Assembly: GCF_016765775.1 (NCBI RefSeq)
Contig: NZ_JAESVN010000002.1
Location: 186,001 to 250,000, forward strand
Length of the DNA: 64,000 nt
Origin: Szabonella alba
GTDB taxonomy: Bacteria > Pseudomonadota > Alphaproteobacteria > Rhodobacterales > Rhodobacteraceae
Direction: 5' to 3'
Under the pieces are notes generated by a model, which worked only from the letters and a program-made list of their open reading frames with translations, had not been told where the DNA came from and made no database searches. Shown here piece by piece: positions 50,533 through 59,615 of the stretch. A program made the position numbers and the translations under genes. Numbering within the stretch: position 1 is the stretch's first letter; each line of letters begins with the position of its first letter.

Positions 50533-51864
50533 ATGGGTTTTGCGGCAAAGGGCAGTATCACGCGGCGCGCATTGCTGGCGACGGGCGCGGCAGGATTACT
50601 GATCGGGGCAGGGGCGGGCAGGGCGCAGGCGGCAACCGACCCCGCGCGGGATATCATCATCCCATGGTATCGACTGATCCTTGAACTGGTGCGCCATACG
50701 CCCACCTATTCCCCCCCCGTGGCCAGCCGCGCCTTTGCCTGGCTGGGCATCACCTGTCATGAGGCGATGGCGGCAACCCGGCCCGGCCTGCAACCGCTGG
50801 CCAGTCAGTTGCGCGGGGTCGGGGCCGGGCCTCCCGCCGATCATGCCTGCGATCCGGGCGCAGTATTGCAAGGCGCGATGGCGCTGGCGGTGCCGCATTT
50901 CTTCGGCAATACCGGCCCGACCGGCCAGCGCGCCATGGCCGCGATGGACCGCCGCATCCATGCCGCCGCAACCGACGGTCTGTCCGCTGAAACCGCGACC
51001 GCAAGTATTACGCTGGGGCAGGCCATTGCCCGGCATGTCATCGCCGCCTCGGCGTCCGATGGCGGTGATCCGGTGCTGAACATGGGATTTCCGCAGGACT
51101 GGCCCCGCCGTGACGCGCCGGATGCCTGGGTTCCGACCTCGGGTATTGCGCTGCAACAGGCGCCCTTGCTGCCGGACTGGCATAAAAACCGCCCCTTTGC
51201 CCTGCCACCGGGGGAATTTTGCGCCCTGCCCGTCCCGCCGCCCTATTCGGACGATCCCGCATCGGAGTTCCAGCGTGAGATGCGCGAGGTTTACGAGGTC
51301 TCAAAGGCTTTGACCGAAGAACAGAAGATCATCGCGCGGTTCTGGTCGGATGATCCGATGCTGTCGCCCACCCCGCCGGGGCATTGGGTCTGGATCCTGC
51401 TGGACATTGCGGAACGCGACGCCTTGCCCGCCGACCGACTGGCCGAGGGGCTGGCGCTTTTAGGCATCGCGATCGCCGACGGGTTCATCGCCTGCTGGCA
51501 GCAGAAATATCACCATGACTATATCCGCCCCGTCACCGCGATCCGCCGGGCCGTTGATCCGGCCTGGGAACCGCTTCTGATTACCCCGCCTTTCCCGGAA
51601 TACCCGTCGGGCCATTCCACACAGTCGGGGGCGGCGGCGGCGGTTCTGATCCATCTGTTTGGTGAGGATTTCGCCTTTGAAGACGCAACCCATGTCGATG
51701 ACGGATTGCCGGTCCGCAGCTTCACCGGCTTTCGCGAGGCCGCCAGCGAGGCCGCGATTTCGCGGCTTTACGGCGGCATCCATTTCCGCACCGCCATCGA
51801 ACAGGGGCTGGATCAGGGATATTGTGTCGGCGCGCATGTCACGGCGCTGAGGACACGGGCATGA
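50533..51864 (+). CDS. Vanadium-dependent haloperoxidase-like PAP2-superfamily protein
   Basis: 443 residues. The N-terminus has a twin-arginine-like signal (ITRRALLATGAAGLLIGAG, cleaved near AQAAT). The vanadate/phosphate pocket is intact and ordered: Lys and Arg in QKYHHDYIRPVTAIRR, the Pro-Ser-Gly-His in FPEYPSGHSTQSG, and Arg and His in SRLYGGIHFRTAIEQG. These are the residues of vanadium haloperoxidases and acid phosphatases; sequence alone does not decide between the two, but the length and Tat signal favour the former. Its stop overlaps the following CRTAC1 gene as ATGA, a pairing that points to a shared extracytoplasmic task. Confidence 0.85.
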   Translation: MGFAAKGSITRRALLATGAAGLLIGAGAGRAQAATDPARDIIIPWYRLILELVRHTPTYSPPVASRAFAWLGITCHEAMAATRPGLQPLASQLRGVGAGPPADHACDPGAVLQGAMALAVPHFFGNTGPTGQRAMAAMDRRIHAAATDGLSAETATASITLGQAIARHVIAASASDGGDPVLNMGFPQDWPRRDAPDAWVPTSGIALQQAPLLPDWHKNRPFALPPGEFCALPVPPPYSDDPASEFQREMREVYEVSKALTEEQKIIARFWSDDPMLSPTPPGHWVWILLDIAERDALPADRLAEGLALLGIAIADGFIACWQQKYHHDYIRPVTAIRRAVDPAWEPLLITPPFPEYPSGHSTQSGAAAAVLIHLFGEDFAFEDATHVDDGLPVRSFTGFREAASEAAISRLYGGIHFRTAIEQGLDQGYCVGAHVTALRTRA

Positions 51865-53402
51865 TCCGTTCCGCCACGCTGCTGCTGATTGCCTCCCCCG
51901 CGCTGGCCGACCCGCCCGCCGCACCGCGTTTCGCCGAGGAAACCGCGACCAGTGGCGTTGAAAGCCGTTTCACCGGTGACTGGGACTATATGGTCGGCGG
52001 CGGGGGTGCGGGGTTTGACTGTTCGGGTGACGGGCTGCCAGATCTGTTTCTGGCCGGGGGCGCGGGCCCGGCAGGCCTGTGGCGCAACCTGTCCGAACCC
52101 GGCGGCCCGCTGCGGTTTGAACCGGTGGCGGATGGCCCGGCGATGAAGGCGGTGACAGGGGCCTATCCGCTGGATATCGACGGCGATGGCATCACCGATC
52201 TGGCCGTGCTGCGGGTGGGAGAAAACCTGTTGCTGCGGGGCCTTGGCGATTGCCGGTTCGAACGCGCGAATGAGGCCTGGGGTTTTGACGGCGGCGATGG
52301 CTGGACCACCGCCTTTGCCGCGACATGGGAGCCGGGCAATGACTGGCCGACACTGGCCTTCGGCAATTATGTCGACCGGCGGGAGGAGGCGTTTCCATGG
52401 GGCTCCTGCACCGAAAACCCGCTGTTCCGGCCCGTTGCGGGCGGGGGCTATGCCGCCCCCCTTATGCTGGAACCCGCGCATTGCCCCCTGTCGATGCTGT
52501 TTTCCGACTGGGACCGGTCGGGGCGGCGCGATCTGCGGGTGTCGAATGACCGCGAATATTTCAAGGGCGGGCAGGAACAGCTTTGGCGGATGGAGCCCGG
52601 CCAGCCACCGCGCCTTTATACCGCCGAGGAAGGCTGGGCGCGGCTGCGGCTTTGGGGCATGGGCATCGCGTCGGCCGATATCACCGGTGATGGCTACCCG
52701 GATTTCTACCTGACCTCGATGGCCGACAACCGGCTGCAGACTTTTCCACCGGATAGCGGGCCGGGCAGGCCGCGTTACTCTGATATCGCGGGGCGGCTGG
52801 GGGTGACGGCGCACCGGCCCTTTACCGGGGATGATGTGCGCCCCTCGACCGCATGGCATCCGCAATTCGAGGATGTGAACAATGACGGGCGGCTGGATCT
52901 TTTCGTGGCCAAAGGCAATGTCGACAAGATGCCCGACTTCGCTGAACGCGACCCCAACAACCTGCTGGTGCAGCAAGAGGATGGCCGCTTTGCCGAGATG
53001 GCGGACAGCGCGGGGGTTGCCAGTATGGAGATTGCGCGCGGGGCGCTGGTGCTGGATCTCAATGCAGATGGTCTGACCGATCTGGTGGTGGTGAACCGTC
53101 GCACGCCCGCGCAGATCTGGCGCAATGTGACCGATGGCGCGGGCAACTGGCTGGCGGTGGCGCTGCATCAGGAGGGCGGCAACCGGGATGCTATCGGATC
53201 ATGGATCGAACTGCGCGACGCGGCGGGGACGCAGCGGCGCGAAGTGCTGATCGGCGGCGGCCATGTCAGCGGGCAACTGGTGCCATGGCATTTCGGGCTG
53301 GGCACGGCGACAGAGGCAGAGGTCCGGGTGATCTGGCCCGATGGCAGCGAAGGTGATTGGCAAAGGCTGGAGGCAGGCCGCCTTCACCGGATCACGCGCT
53401 GA
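51861..53402 (+). CDS. CRTAC1 family protein (FG-GAP/VCBS repeats plus ASPIC/UnbV domain)
   Basis: 513 residues from the ATG at 51861. A short signal peptide (MIRSATLLLIASPALADPP) is followed by at least four FG-GAP-like repeats with calcium-type DxDxDG or DxNxDG loops: DCSGDGLPDLFLAGG, DIDGDGITDLAVL, DITGDGYPDFYLTS, DVNNDGRLDLFVAKG and DLNADGLTDLVVV. This predicts a beta-propeller. The C-terminus carries the ASPIC/UnbV domain (NWLAVALHQEGGNRDAIGSW, EVRVIWPDGSEGDW). Secreted or surface location is expected. Translational coupling to the haloperoxidase gene suggests the two act together; the role is unknown. Confidence 0.88.
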   Translation: MIRSATLLLIASPALADPPAAPRFAEETATSGVESRFTGDWDYMVGGGGAGFDCSGDGLPDLFLAGGAGPAGLWRNLSEPGGPLRFEPVADGPAMKAVTGAYPLDIDGDGITDLAVLRVGENLLLRGLGDCRFERANEAWGFDGGDGWTTAFAATWEPGNDWPTLAFGNYVDRREEAFPWGSCTENPLFRPVAGGGYAAPLMLEPAHCPLSMLFSDWDRSGRRDLRVSNDREYFKGGQEQLWRMEPGQPPRLYTAEEGWARLRLWGMGIASADITGDGYPDFYLTSMADNRLQTFPPDSGPGRPRYSDIAGRLGVTAHRPFTGDDVRPSTAWHPQFEDVNNDGRLDLFVAKGNVDKMPDFAERDPNNLLVQQEDGRFAEMADSAGVASMEIARGALVLDLNADGLTDLVVVNRRTPAQIWRNVTDGAGNWLAVALHQEGGNRDAIGSWIELRDAAGTQRREVLIGGGHVSGQLVPWHFGLGTATEAEVRVIWPDGSEGDWQRLEAGRLHRITR

Positions 53403-53482
53403 GTTTCTGGCCGGATGCGGCAAAGGCCGCATCATCAGGCCAGCACAGGAAAAGATCCAACGCAGGCGCGCGGCGCGGTGTT

Positions 53483-53699
53483 CGGGCGGATCAGGAAAAG
53501 CACTGCTTTTCCCCGCCCGCTTCGACCCAGTGTCGGCAGGCCCGTCTTCAATATGCGATGCCATAGGACGGCGCCTGACTGGGCTGGCGCAAAGCGCCTG
53601 CCGAGGGGCAGGCAGGCGCTGTCCGGTGGCCATGGCCACCGAACGGGTCTGTTTTCAGTGCTTCAACTGACCGAGGCGATGGCCTCGGTCACTGAAAAC
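53483..53699 (+). repeat. Multi-hairpin intergenic element, copy B
   Basis: It lies in the 341-bp convergent gap between the CRTAC1 and smr genes. Module 1: GGAAAAGC (53494-53501) with GCTTTTCC (53505-53512), plus an outer stem CGGGCGG/CCGCCCG (53483-53489, 53513-53519) with an ATCA bulge. Module 2: GGACGGCGCC (53566-53575) with GGCGCTGTCC (53615-53624). Module 3: GGTGGCCATGGCCACC (53625-53640), a perfect palindrome. Module 4: GTTTTCAGTG with CACTGAAAAC (53651-53660, 53690-53699) enclosing ACCGAGGC/GCCTCGGT. Distances between modules 1 and 2 (72 bp) and within module 2 (49 bp) equal those in copy A. Confidence 0.75.
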
Positions 53700-53743
53700 G
53701 GAAGGGGGCAACTTCTGCAACGCTGGAAGATCTCGCCGCCCCG

Positions 53744-54325
53744 TCACCGCCCCCGCCGCAGATAGACATAAAGCGCACCACCGCCGCCATGGCGCAGATG
53801 CGCCTCGGTCACCTGCAGGATCGCAGGCCCAAGCGGGGCCTGCCGCAGCCAATGCGGCACCTGCTGACGCAGAATGCCCCGGCGATGGGGAAACGGGTCA
53901 TGGTCCAGCCCCGGTTTGCCCTTGCCGGTGATGACCAGCACCAGCCGCATGCCTTGCGTCTGCGCATTCAGGATGAAGCGGATCAGTTCGGGATGCGCCT
54001 CGTTCAGCGTCATGCCATGCAGGTCGATCCGCGCCTCGGGCATCAGCTTGCCGCGCACCATCTTGCCAAAGGCCTTGGCATCCATGCGGACCGGGGCGGT
54101 TTCGGCGTCGCGGGTGGCGGTGGGGCGGGCCTTTTCCCCGATCCGGAACCCGGCGCGGAACGGGGGCGGCGGCGGCTCAGTCGCCGGTTTCACAGGATCA
54201 GGGGCCGGTTCCCCGGGCTGTTCCAGCCGCTTGCGCAGGGTGGCGCCATGCATCGGGGTGATGGATCGGGCGACCGCCCCCCAGAGCTGTTCCTCATCGG
54301 GGCGCAAATGGCGGCGGCGGGCCAT
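53744..54325 (-). CDS. Smr/MutS2-type domain protein
   Basis: 193 residues. The N-terminal 85 residues are charged and Pro-rich (linker EPPPPPFRAGFRIG). The C-terminal Smr domain has the hallmark RIDLHGMTLNEAHPELIRFI and LVLVITGKGKPG, ending ALYVYLRRGR. Smr domains have DNA- or RNA-endonuclease activity; stand-alone proteins like this have no defined role. It starts 3 bases after the mltA stop, so the tim44-like, mltA and smr genes form one operon. Confidence 0.9.
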   Translation of the reverse strand: MARRRHLRPDEEQLWGAVARSITPMHGATLRKRLEQPGEPAPDPVKPATEPPPPPFRAGFRIGEKARPTATRDAETAPVRMDAKAFGKMVRGKLMPEARIDLHGMTLNEAHPELIRFILNAQTQGMRLVLVITGKGKPGLDHDPFPHRRGILRQQVPHWLRQAPLGPAILQVTEAHLRHGGGGALYVYLRRGR

Positions 54326-54328
54326 GGC

Positions 54329-55360
54329 TCAACCCTCCGGCAACAGGGCATAGGCCCGTTCGATGGGCAGCAGCACCACCAGCCGTCCGCCATCTTTCAG
54401 CGTGCCCGCCGCAAGCCCCTCATCAGGCCCGGTGCCGAAAAAGATATCGGCCCGCTGCGCGCCCTTGATTGCGCCGCCGGTATCCTGCGCGATCATCAAC
54501 CGGCGGATCGGGGCGCGGCCTTCCTTCTCGATCCAGACCGGCGCGCCCAGCGTCACGAAGGCCGGATCGACCGCGATGGATCGCATCGTGGTGATGGATC
54601 GACCCATCGCCCCGATCGGCCCTTTTTCGGCAGGCAGATCCGGCAGGCGGCGGAAGAACACATAGGACGGGTTGTGATGCAGCAGGTCCTGCCCCACCGC
54701 ACCATTGGCGCGCACCCAGGCCTTGATCCCCTGCGCCGAAACCTGATCGCGGGTCGCAATGCCGCGCCGCACCATTTCCTGCCCGACCGACCGATAGGCA
54801 TGACCGTTGCGCCCGCCATAACCGACCCGCAACACCCGTCCGTCGGGCAGGCGGATACGGCCCGAACCCTGCACCTGCAGAAAGAACGCCTCAACCGGGT
54901 CATCCAGCCATGCAACCTCCAGCCCCCGGCCCCGCAACACGCCCGACCGCTGGATCTCGGCCCGCGACAGCCATTGCACCCCATCCTGCACTTCGGGCGG
55001 GCGGGCATGGATCGGATAGAGAAACCGCGGCGTGCGCGTCAGGGATCCGGGCAGTTCGGGTTCATAATAGCCGGTGAAAAGCGCGGGCGGCTCGCCAATC
55101 ACAACCGGACGGAACAGCAATTCGAAGAAACTGCGCGCGGCCTCGCGGCTGGTCATGGCCTGCGGGGCAAGACGGCAGACCGGGCGCCAGTCGGGATCGG
55201 TCAACAGATCGCAGGTGTCCAGAAAGACCGACAGGGCGGCGCGGTGGTCATCCTCCGCCCAGCCGTCCAGCGCCTCGAAGTCCAGCATCTGCGCGCGCGC
55301 GTCCATGCCGCTCAGGCCCAGCAGAAGGCCAAGCGCGATGGATCGGGCCGCGGCAAGCAT
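54329..55360 (-). CDS. mltA: Membrane-bound lytic murein transglycosylase A
   Basis: 343 residues. A signal peptide (IALGLLLGLSGMDARAQ) lacks an obvious lipobox Cys, so it may be periplasmic rather than a lipoprotein. The MltA barrel has GEPPALFTGYYEPELPGSL, VEAFFLQVQGSGRIRLPDG and YRSVGQEMVRRG. The 3D domain carries the catalytic Asp region MIAQDTGGAIKGAQRADIFF. It cleaves peptidoglycan glycan strands to 1,6-anhydro products. The start overlaps the tim44-like stop. Confidence 0.93.
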   Translation of the reverse strand: MLAAARSIALGLLLGLSGMDARAQMLDFEALDGWAEDDHRAALSVFLDTCDLLTDPDWRPVCRLAPQAMTSREAARSFFELLFRPVVIGEPPALFTGYYEPELPGSLTRTPRFLYPIHARPPEVQDGVQWLSRAEIQRSGVLRGRGLEVAWLDDPVEAFFLQVQGSGRIRLPDGRVLRVGYGGRNGHAYRSVGQEMVRRGIATRDQVSAQGIKAWVRANGAVGQDLLHHNPSYVFFRRLPDLPAEKGPIGAMGRSITTMRSIAVDPAFVTLGAPVWIEKEGRAPIRRLMIAQDTGGAIKGAQRADIFFGTGPDEGLAAGTLKDGGRLVVLLPIERAYALLPEG

Positions 55361-56019
55361 CAGTCCCCGGTCGCGACCAGAAGCCAGTTCGGATCATCCG
55401 CGCCCATCTGCCGCGCGAAGGTCCAGACATCGCGCTGACGCTTGATCTCGGTGGCGCTGCCTTCGACGATCTCCCCTTCCTTGTTTCGCACAAGGGTGGT
55501 CAGTTCCCCGACAAAGCGCACCGAAATCTCACCCTCGGCGGTTTCGGCGTCGAAGGTCGCATCCTGCACGGCCACCTCACGCACGCCGCCGAATGTGGCC
55601 TCGACGGTGTAGCCCTGCGCCTCGCGCGCCTCGACGGCACCGGCGAAGGTCTCGAAGACATCGGGCGCAAGGAAGGGGCGGATGCTGTCCATATCGCCAT
55701 TCTCATAGCCCATGACGATCATCTCATAGGCGCCGCGCGCGCCGCCCATGAATTCCGAAACCGAAAAGGACGGCTCTGCCGCCTTCATCGCGGCCAGCGC
55801 CTCTGCGGCAGGCGATCCTTCGGGGACATTGTCGGTGATGTCGCGATCCGGCCCGCCCTCGATCACCTCAAACCCCCGGCGACGGACCGGCGTGGCCTCA
55901 TCCGCGGGCAGCGTCGGTTTCTCGAACCCTTCGCGAGTTCCAAGAACCGAACGGAGTTTCAGGATCAGAAAGACGGCGATGCCTGCGAGCACCAGAAGTT
56001 GAATGAGCGAGCTGTTCAT
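55360..56019 (-). CDS. Tim44/TimA-like domain protein
   Basis: 219 residues. One N-terminal transmembrane segment (SLIQLLVLAGIAVFLIL) anchors a Tim44-like domain (about residues 75-215: FMGGARGAYEMIVMGYENGD, WTFARQMGADDPNWLLVATG). Homologues in alphaproteobacteria are related to mitochondrial Tim44 and lie next to secB and fxsA near the origin, as here. The bacterial role is unclear, perhaps membrane protein assembly. It is divergent from fxsA and overlaps mltA by 1 bp. Confidence 0.9.
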   Translation of the reverse strand: MNSSLIQLLVLAGIAVFLILKLRSVLGTREGFEKPTLPADEATPVRRRGFEVIEGGPDRDITDNVPEGSPAAEALAAMKAAEPSFSVSEFMGGARGAYEMIVMGYENGDMDSIRPFLAPDVFETFAGAVEAREAQGYTVEATFGGVREVAVQDATFDAETAEGEISVRFVGELTTLVRNKEGEIVEGSATEIKRQRDVWTFARQMGADDPNWLLVATGD

Positions 56020-56179
56020 ACGGTTCCTCGGATCCCCCCGGCGGGGCCATGTGGCGTTGCAGGGAGGTTGGTATCGCCCCGCTTTGCTCTTATGTAGGGC
56101 AGGGGTGGGCGCAAGTCTACCGCCAGACCCGCAGGCTTATGCCCGAAAGACCCCGGAAGGGGCGGAAAGGACGTCGACA

Positions 56180-56701
56180 ATGTGGCTTCTTTTGCCCTTC
56201 ATCCTGATCCCGTTGATCGAGATCGCGCTGTTCATTCAGGTCGGCGGCCTGCTGACGCTCTGGCCGACGCTGGGTGTTGTGCTGCTGACGGCGGTGATCG
56301 GCACCGCGCTTGTGCGCTGGCAGGGGCTTCGCGTGCTTGAGGATCTGCGGCAGGAACAAGCGGCCCTGCGCGACCCTTTGTCGCCGCTGGCCCATGGCGC
56401 GATGCTGCTGATTGCCGGGGTTCTGCTGCTGATGCCCGGGTTTTTCACCGATACGATCGGCTTTCTGCTGCTGATTCCGCCGCTGCGGCGTCTCATCATT
56501 GCAAGGATCGCATCGCGGGTCAGGATCTTTCCGGGCGGTGGGCCGGGGGGCAGTACCGGGCGCAGACCGCGTGACGGCGGCATCATTGACGGCGAATGGG
56601 AAGACGTGACGCCCGAGGGGCGTGGCGGCCCGCGATTGCCGCCCGATGTTCCGGCACCCCGGCGCCCGGGTCAGCGTCCTTCCGGCTGGACGGAGCATTG
56701 A
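56180..56701 (+). CDS. fxsA: FxsA family membrane protein
   Basis: 173 residues from the ATG at 56180 with AAAGGA upstream. The FxsA domain (about 1-125) opens MWLLLPFILIPLIEIALFIQ and has GTALVRWQGLRVLEDLR and AGVLLLMPGFFTDTIGFLLL, giving several membrane helices. The C-terminal 45 residues are a Gly/Arg/Pro-rich cytoplasmic tail. In E. coli FxsA (suppressor of F exclusion) blocks phage T7 exclusion by the F plasmid; its normal role is unknown. Confidence 0.92.
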   Translation: MWLLLPFILIPLIEIALFIQVGGLLTLWPTLGVVLLTAVIGTALVRWQGLRVLEDLRQEQAALRDPLSPLAHGAMLLIAGVLLLMPGFFTDTIGFLLLIPPLRRLIIARIASRVRIFPGGGPGGSTGRRPRDGGIIDGEWEDVTPEGRGGPRLPPDVPAPRRPGQRPSGWTEH

Positions 56702-56758
56702 GGACGGGCCAGCGACCTGCTATGACGCGCCCGACAATCTGACAGGGAGTATTGGGAT

Positions 56759-57253
56759 ATGGCGGAAGAAAACGGTTTGGCGGATTCCCCGCTTCCGGTG
56801 AAAATGCAGGTTCTGGCGCAATTCGTGCGCGATCTGTCCTTTGAAAACGGCGTGGCGCAGCGCGGTCTTCAGGATGGCGACGTGCAGCCCGACACGCAGG
56901 TTTCCGTCAGCCTTGATGCGCGCAAGCGGGCGGCCGATCATCAGTATGAGATCATCACGAAATACCGCATCACCTCGAAGAACAAGGCCAAGGACGAAAC
57001 CCTGTTCCTGATCGAACTGGACTATGCCGGGGTTTTCCATGTCGAGAATGTGCCCGAGGATCAGTTGCATCCGTTCTTGCTGATCGAATGCCCGCGCCTG
57101 CTGTTTCCCTTCGTGCGGCGCATCATCTCGGACGTGACGCGCGATGGTGGTTTTCCGCCGCTGAATATCGACATGGTCGATTTCCTTGCACTTTATCGCA
57201 GTGAACTGGCCCGCCGGATGGAAGCGCAGAAGGCCGAACAACCGGTTTCCTGA
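56759..57253 (+). CDS. secB: Protein-export chaperone SecB
   Basis: 164 residues. SecB binds unfolded precursors and delivers them to SecA. Features are VQPDTQVSVSLDARKRAADH, YEIITKYRITSKNK, FLIELDYAGVFHVENVPEDQ, CPRLLFPFVRRIISDVTRDG and FPPLNIDMVDFLALY, all conserved. GGGAG precedes the ATG at 56759. It follows fxsA by 57 bp and converges on dnaQ. Confidence 0.96.
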   Translation: MAEENGLADSPLPVKMQVLAQFVRDLSFENGVAQRGLQDGDVQPDTQVSVSLDARKRAADHQYEIITKYRITSKNKAKDETLFLIELDYAGVFHVENVPEDQLHPFLLIECPRLLFPFVRRIISDVTRDGGFPPLNIDMVDFLALYRSELARRMEAQKAEQPVS

Positions 57254-57298
57254 ACCCGGGGCCGGGGCAGAATGCCCTGCGCGCGGCCAATCCGAAGG

Positions 57299-57315
57299 GG
57301 CAGGACCATCCTGCC
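57299..57315 (+). terminator. Possible secB terminator hairpin
   Basis: GGCAGGA (57299-57305) with TCCTGCC (57309-57315), loop CCA, lies 46 bp after secB in the 193-bp convergent gap before dnaQ. It has no T-run, so it is a weak call. Nothing else in the gap stands out. Confidence 0.35.
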
Positions 57316-57446
57316 GCCTTCCCGGCCGTGCGCGGGCCAAAACCGGCAACACCGATCTGCATGTCCATATCGCGGAACGGACGCCCGGCGGGCCAGCAGT
57401 GCGGGTCGGGGCCATCCGGCGGCAGGGCCGGGGCATTGACCGGGCT

Positions 57447-58181
57447 TCAGCCGGACCGCGGCTTGGACCAGATCGCATCCTCACCCAACTTTGCCACGAA
57501 TTCTGCATGGGCCTCGGCCTCGGCCTCGGTCAGGCGGGGGGGCAGGGGTGTGGGGCGCGGACGCGGGCGCCAGTCATCGCTGGCCGGGCCGCTGTTTTGG
57601 CTGGTGCTGCTGGACAGGGCGAAATCCGGCTGCCGCCCGCCGATCAGTTCCAGGTAGACCTCGGCCAGAATTTCGCTGTCCAGCAGCGCGCCATGCTTTT
57701 CCCGACCGGAATTGTCGACGCCGAAACGCCGGCACAGCGCATCCAGTGACGCGGGAGAACCGGGGAATTTCTGCCGCGCAATGGCCAGCGTATCCAGCGC
57801 ACGGTTGTCGGGCATCCGGGGAAAACCCACCGCTTGCAGTTCGTGATTGAGGAATTTCATGTCAAAGCTGGCATTGTGGATGACCAGCCGGGCGGTACCG
57901 ATGAAATCCACGAAAGCGGCAGCGATGTCACGGAACACCGGCTTGTCGCGCAGCGTCACCTCACCCGGGGTGGCCGGGCGCGGGGTGGCCAGCAGGTCGG
58001 GCCCGATGCCATGCACGCCGAACGCCTCATCCGGCATGCCGCGTTCGGGGTTGATATATTGGTGATAGGTCTTGCCCGTCGGCAGATGGTTGAACAGCTC
58101 CACCGCGCCGATTTCAACGATCCGGTCGCCCTGAACCGGGTCAAATCCGGTGGTTTCGGTGTCCAAAACGATCTCACGCAT
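57447..58181 (-). CDS. dnaQ: DNA polymerase III epsilon subunit (proofreading exonuclease)
   Basis: 244 residues. The DEDDh 3'-5' exonuclease has REIVLDTETTGFDP (Asp, Glu), IHNASFDMKFLNHEL (Asp) and GREKHGALLDSEILAEVY (catalytic His and final Asp). The Pro/Arg-rich C-terminal 50 residues correspond to the polymerase-alpha-binding linker. It overlaps coaE by 8 bp in the maf-aroE-coaE-dnaQ operon, the origin-adjacent order seen in Caulobacter and relatives. Confidence 0.96.
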   Translation of the reverse strand: MREIVLDTETTGFDPVQGDRIVEIGAVELFNHLPTGKTYHQYINPERGMPDEAFGVHGIGPDLLATPRPATPGEVTLRDKPVFRDIAAAFVDFIGTARLVIHNASFDMKFLNHELQAVGFPRMPDNRALDTLAIARQKFPGSPASLDALCRRFGVDNSGREKHGALLDSEILAEVYLELIGGRQPDFALSSSTSQNSGPASDDWRPRPRPTPLPPRLTEAEAEAHAEFVAKLGEDAIWSKPRSG

Positions 58182-58779
58182 CGGGACGGCCCCGGATATC
58201 GGAACGGATATGGGCGATCAGCGCCGCGACACAGGCGCGGACCGCATCAAGCGACAGGGTTTCAATGATATGCGTGGCACGACTGCGCTTTTCACGGTCG
58301 GGCATCTGGCGTGACAGCAGCATCTCGAACCGCTCGACGGTCATGCCGGGCCGGGCCATTACACGGGCTCGCTGCAGCGCGGCAGGTGCCGTGACAAGAA
58401 GTGTCGCATCCATGTCGGCCTCGGTCCCTTTCTCAAACAGAAGCGGGATATCCAGCACCACGATATCGGACTGCGCCGCGTTCAGAAAGGTGCTGCGGTC
58501 GGCTGCCACCAGCGGATGCACGATGCTTTCTATCTGCGCCAGGGCCGCGGGATCCCCGGCTATGCGGCGCGACAGCGCGTCACGGTTCACACCCTGCGGG
58601 TCGGAAACTTCGGGAAAGACAGCCGCCAAAGGGGCCACCGCTGCGCCATCCGGTCGGTACAGACGGTGCACGGCGGCATCGGCATCCCAGACCTCCAGCC
58701 CCGCCTCGGCAAAGATGCGGGCGGTGGTGGTCTTGCCCATGCCGATAGAGCCGGTCAGCCCCAGCCGGAAAGCGGTCAT
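58174..58779 (-). CDS. coaE: Dephospho-CoA kinase
   Basis: 201 residues. P-loop GLTGSIGMGKTTTARIF, the VWDADAAVHRLYRPDG segment with the Asp that binds dephospho-CoA, and IVVLDIPLLFEKG with the DxPLLFE motif identify the final enzyme of CoA synthesis. The P-loop has Met where Ser is more common (GMGKT), a tolerated change. Overlaps aroE by 4 bp (ATGA) and dnaQ by 8 bp. Confidence 0.96.
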   Translation of the reverse strand: MTAFRLGLTGSIGMGKTTTARIFAEAGLEVWDADAAVHRLYRPDGAAVAPLAAVFPEVSDPQGVNRDALSRRIAGDPAALAQIESIVHPLVAADRSTFLNAAQSDIVVLDIPLLFEKGTEADMDATLLVTAPAALQRARVMARPGMTVERFEMLLSRQMPDREKRSRATHIIETLSLDAVRACVAALIAHIRSDIRGRPDA

Positions 58780-59615
58780 GAAGCCAGAACCACATCGCGC
58801 GTCGCCTGATCCACCTCGGGGCGCTGGCCGAACCAGCGCTCAAACCCGGGTGCGGCCTGATGCAAAAGCATTCCCAGACCGTCCACGACAGTGCAGCCCC
58901 GTGCGGCGGCGGCCTTCAGAAAACTGGTTTCAAGCGGGGTATAGACCAGATCATTGACCAATGCGGCGGGGTTGATGTCTTCCAGCGACAGGGTGAATTC
59001 CGGCTTGCCCACCATGCCAAGCGCGGTGGTGTTCACCACGGTTGCCGCATCCGACAGCGCGCCCTGCGACTGCACCCAGTCCAGAACCGTGATCTTGGCC
59101 CCGAAAGCAGCGCGCAGCGCCTCGGCCCGGGGACGGGTGCGGTTGGTCAGACGGATTTCGGGCACGCCGACCTCAATCAGCGCCGCGACCACAGCACGCG
59201 CAGCACCCCCGGCCCCGAACACGACCGCCGGACCGGCGGCAGGGTTCCAGTTCGGCGCATATTGCCGCAGATTGGCGACAAAGCCCGATCCATCGGTATT
59301 GTCGGCATGGACCTTGCCATCCTTGCGGAAAATGATCGTGTTTGCTGCCCCGATCAGGGCCGCGCGGTCAGTCACGATATCGGCCAGCGCCAGAATGGAT
59401 TCCTTGTGCGGGATGGTGACATTCAGCCCGACAAAGCCCATGCGCGGCAACATCTTGAGCGCCTCGGCCAGATCGGCCTGCGCGATATCCAGCGGAATGT
59501 AATGGCCCTTGAGTCCGTAACGGCGCAGCCAGTAGCCATGCAGGACCGGCGATCGGCTATGGGCGATCGGCGACCCGATGACCCCGGCAAGCGGAAGACG
59601 CGGATGATCGGTCAT
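58776..59615 (-). CDS. aroE: Shikimate dehydrogenase (NADP)
   Basis: 279 residues. It reduces 3-dehydroshikimate to shikimate in aromatic amino acid synthesis. Key motifs are [27 protein letters not shown] (catalytic Lys), [11 protein letters not shown] (Asp), and NADP-binding [17 protein letters not shown] with [10 protein letters not shown]. The start overlaps the maf stop as ATGA. Confidence 0.96.
   Translation of the reverse strand: MTDHPRLPLAGVIGSPIAHSRSPVLHGYWLRRYGLKGHYIPLDIAQADLAEALKMLPRMGFVGLNVTIPHKESILALADIVTDRAALIGAANTIIFRKDGKVHADNTDGSGFVANLRQYAPNWNPAAGPAVVFGAGGAARAVVAALIEVGVPEIRLTNRTRPRAEALRAAFGAKITVLDWVQSQGALSDAATVVNTTALGMVGKPEFTLSLEDINPAALVNDLVYTPLETSFLKAAAARGCTVVDGLGMLLHQAAPGFERWFGQRPEVDQATRDVVLAS

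Noticed and set aside
53415-53765. 116-codon ORF inside repeat element B
   Set aside because: Its similarity to an ORF in element A is explained by the shared DNA stems. It runs into the antisense of smr and has no ribosome site.
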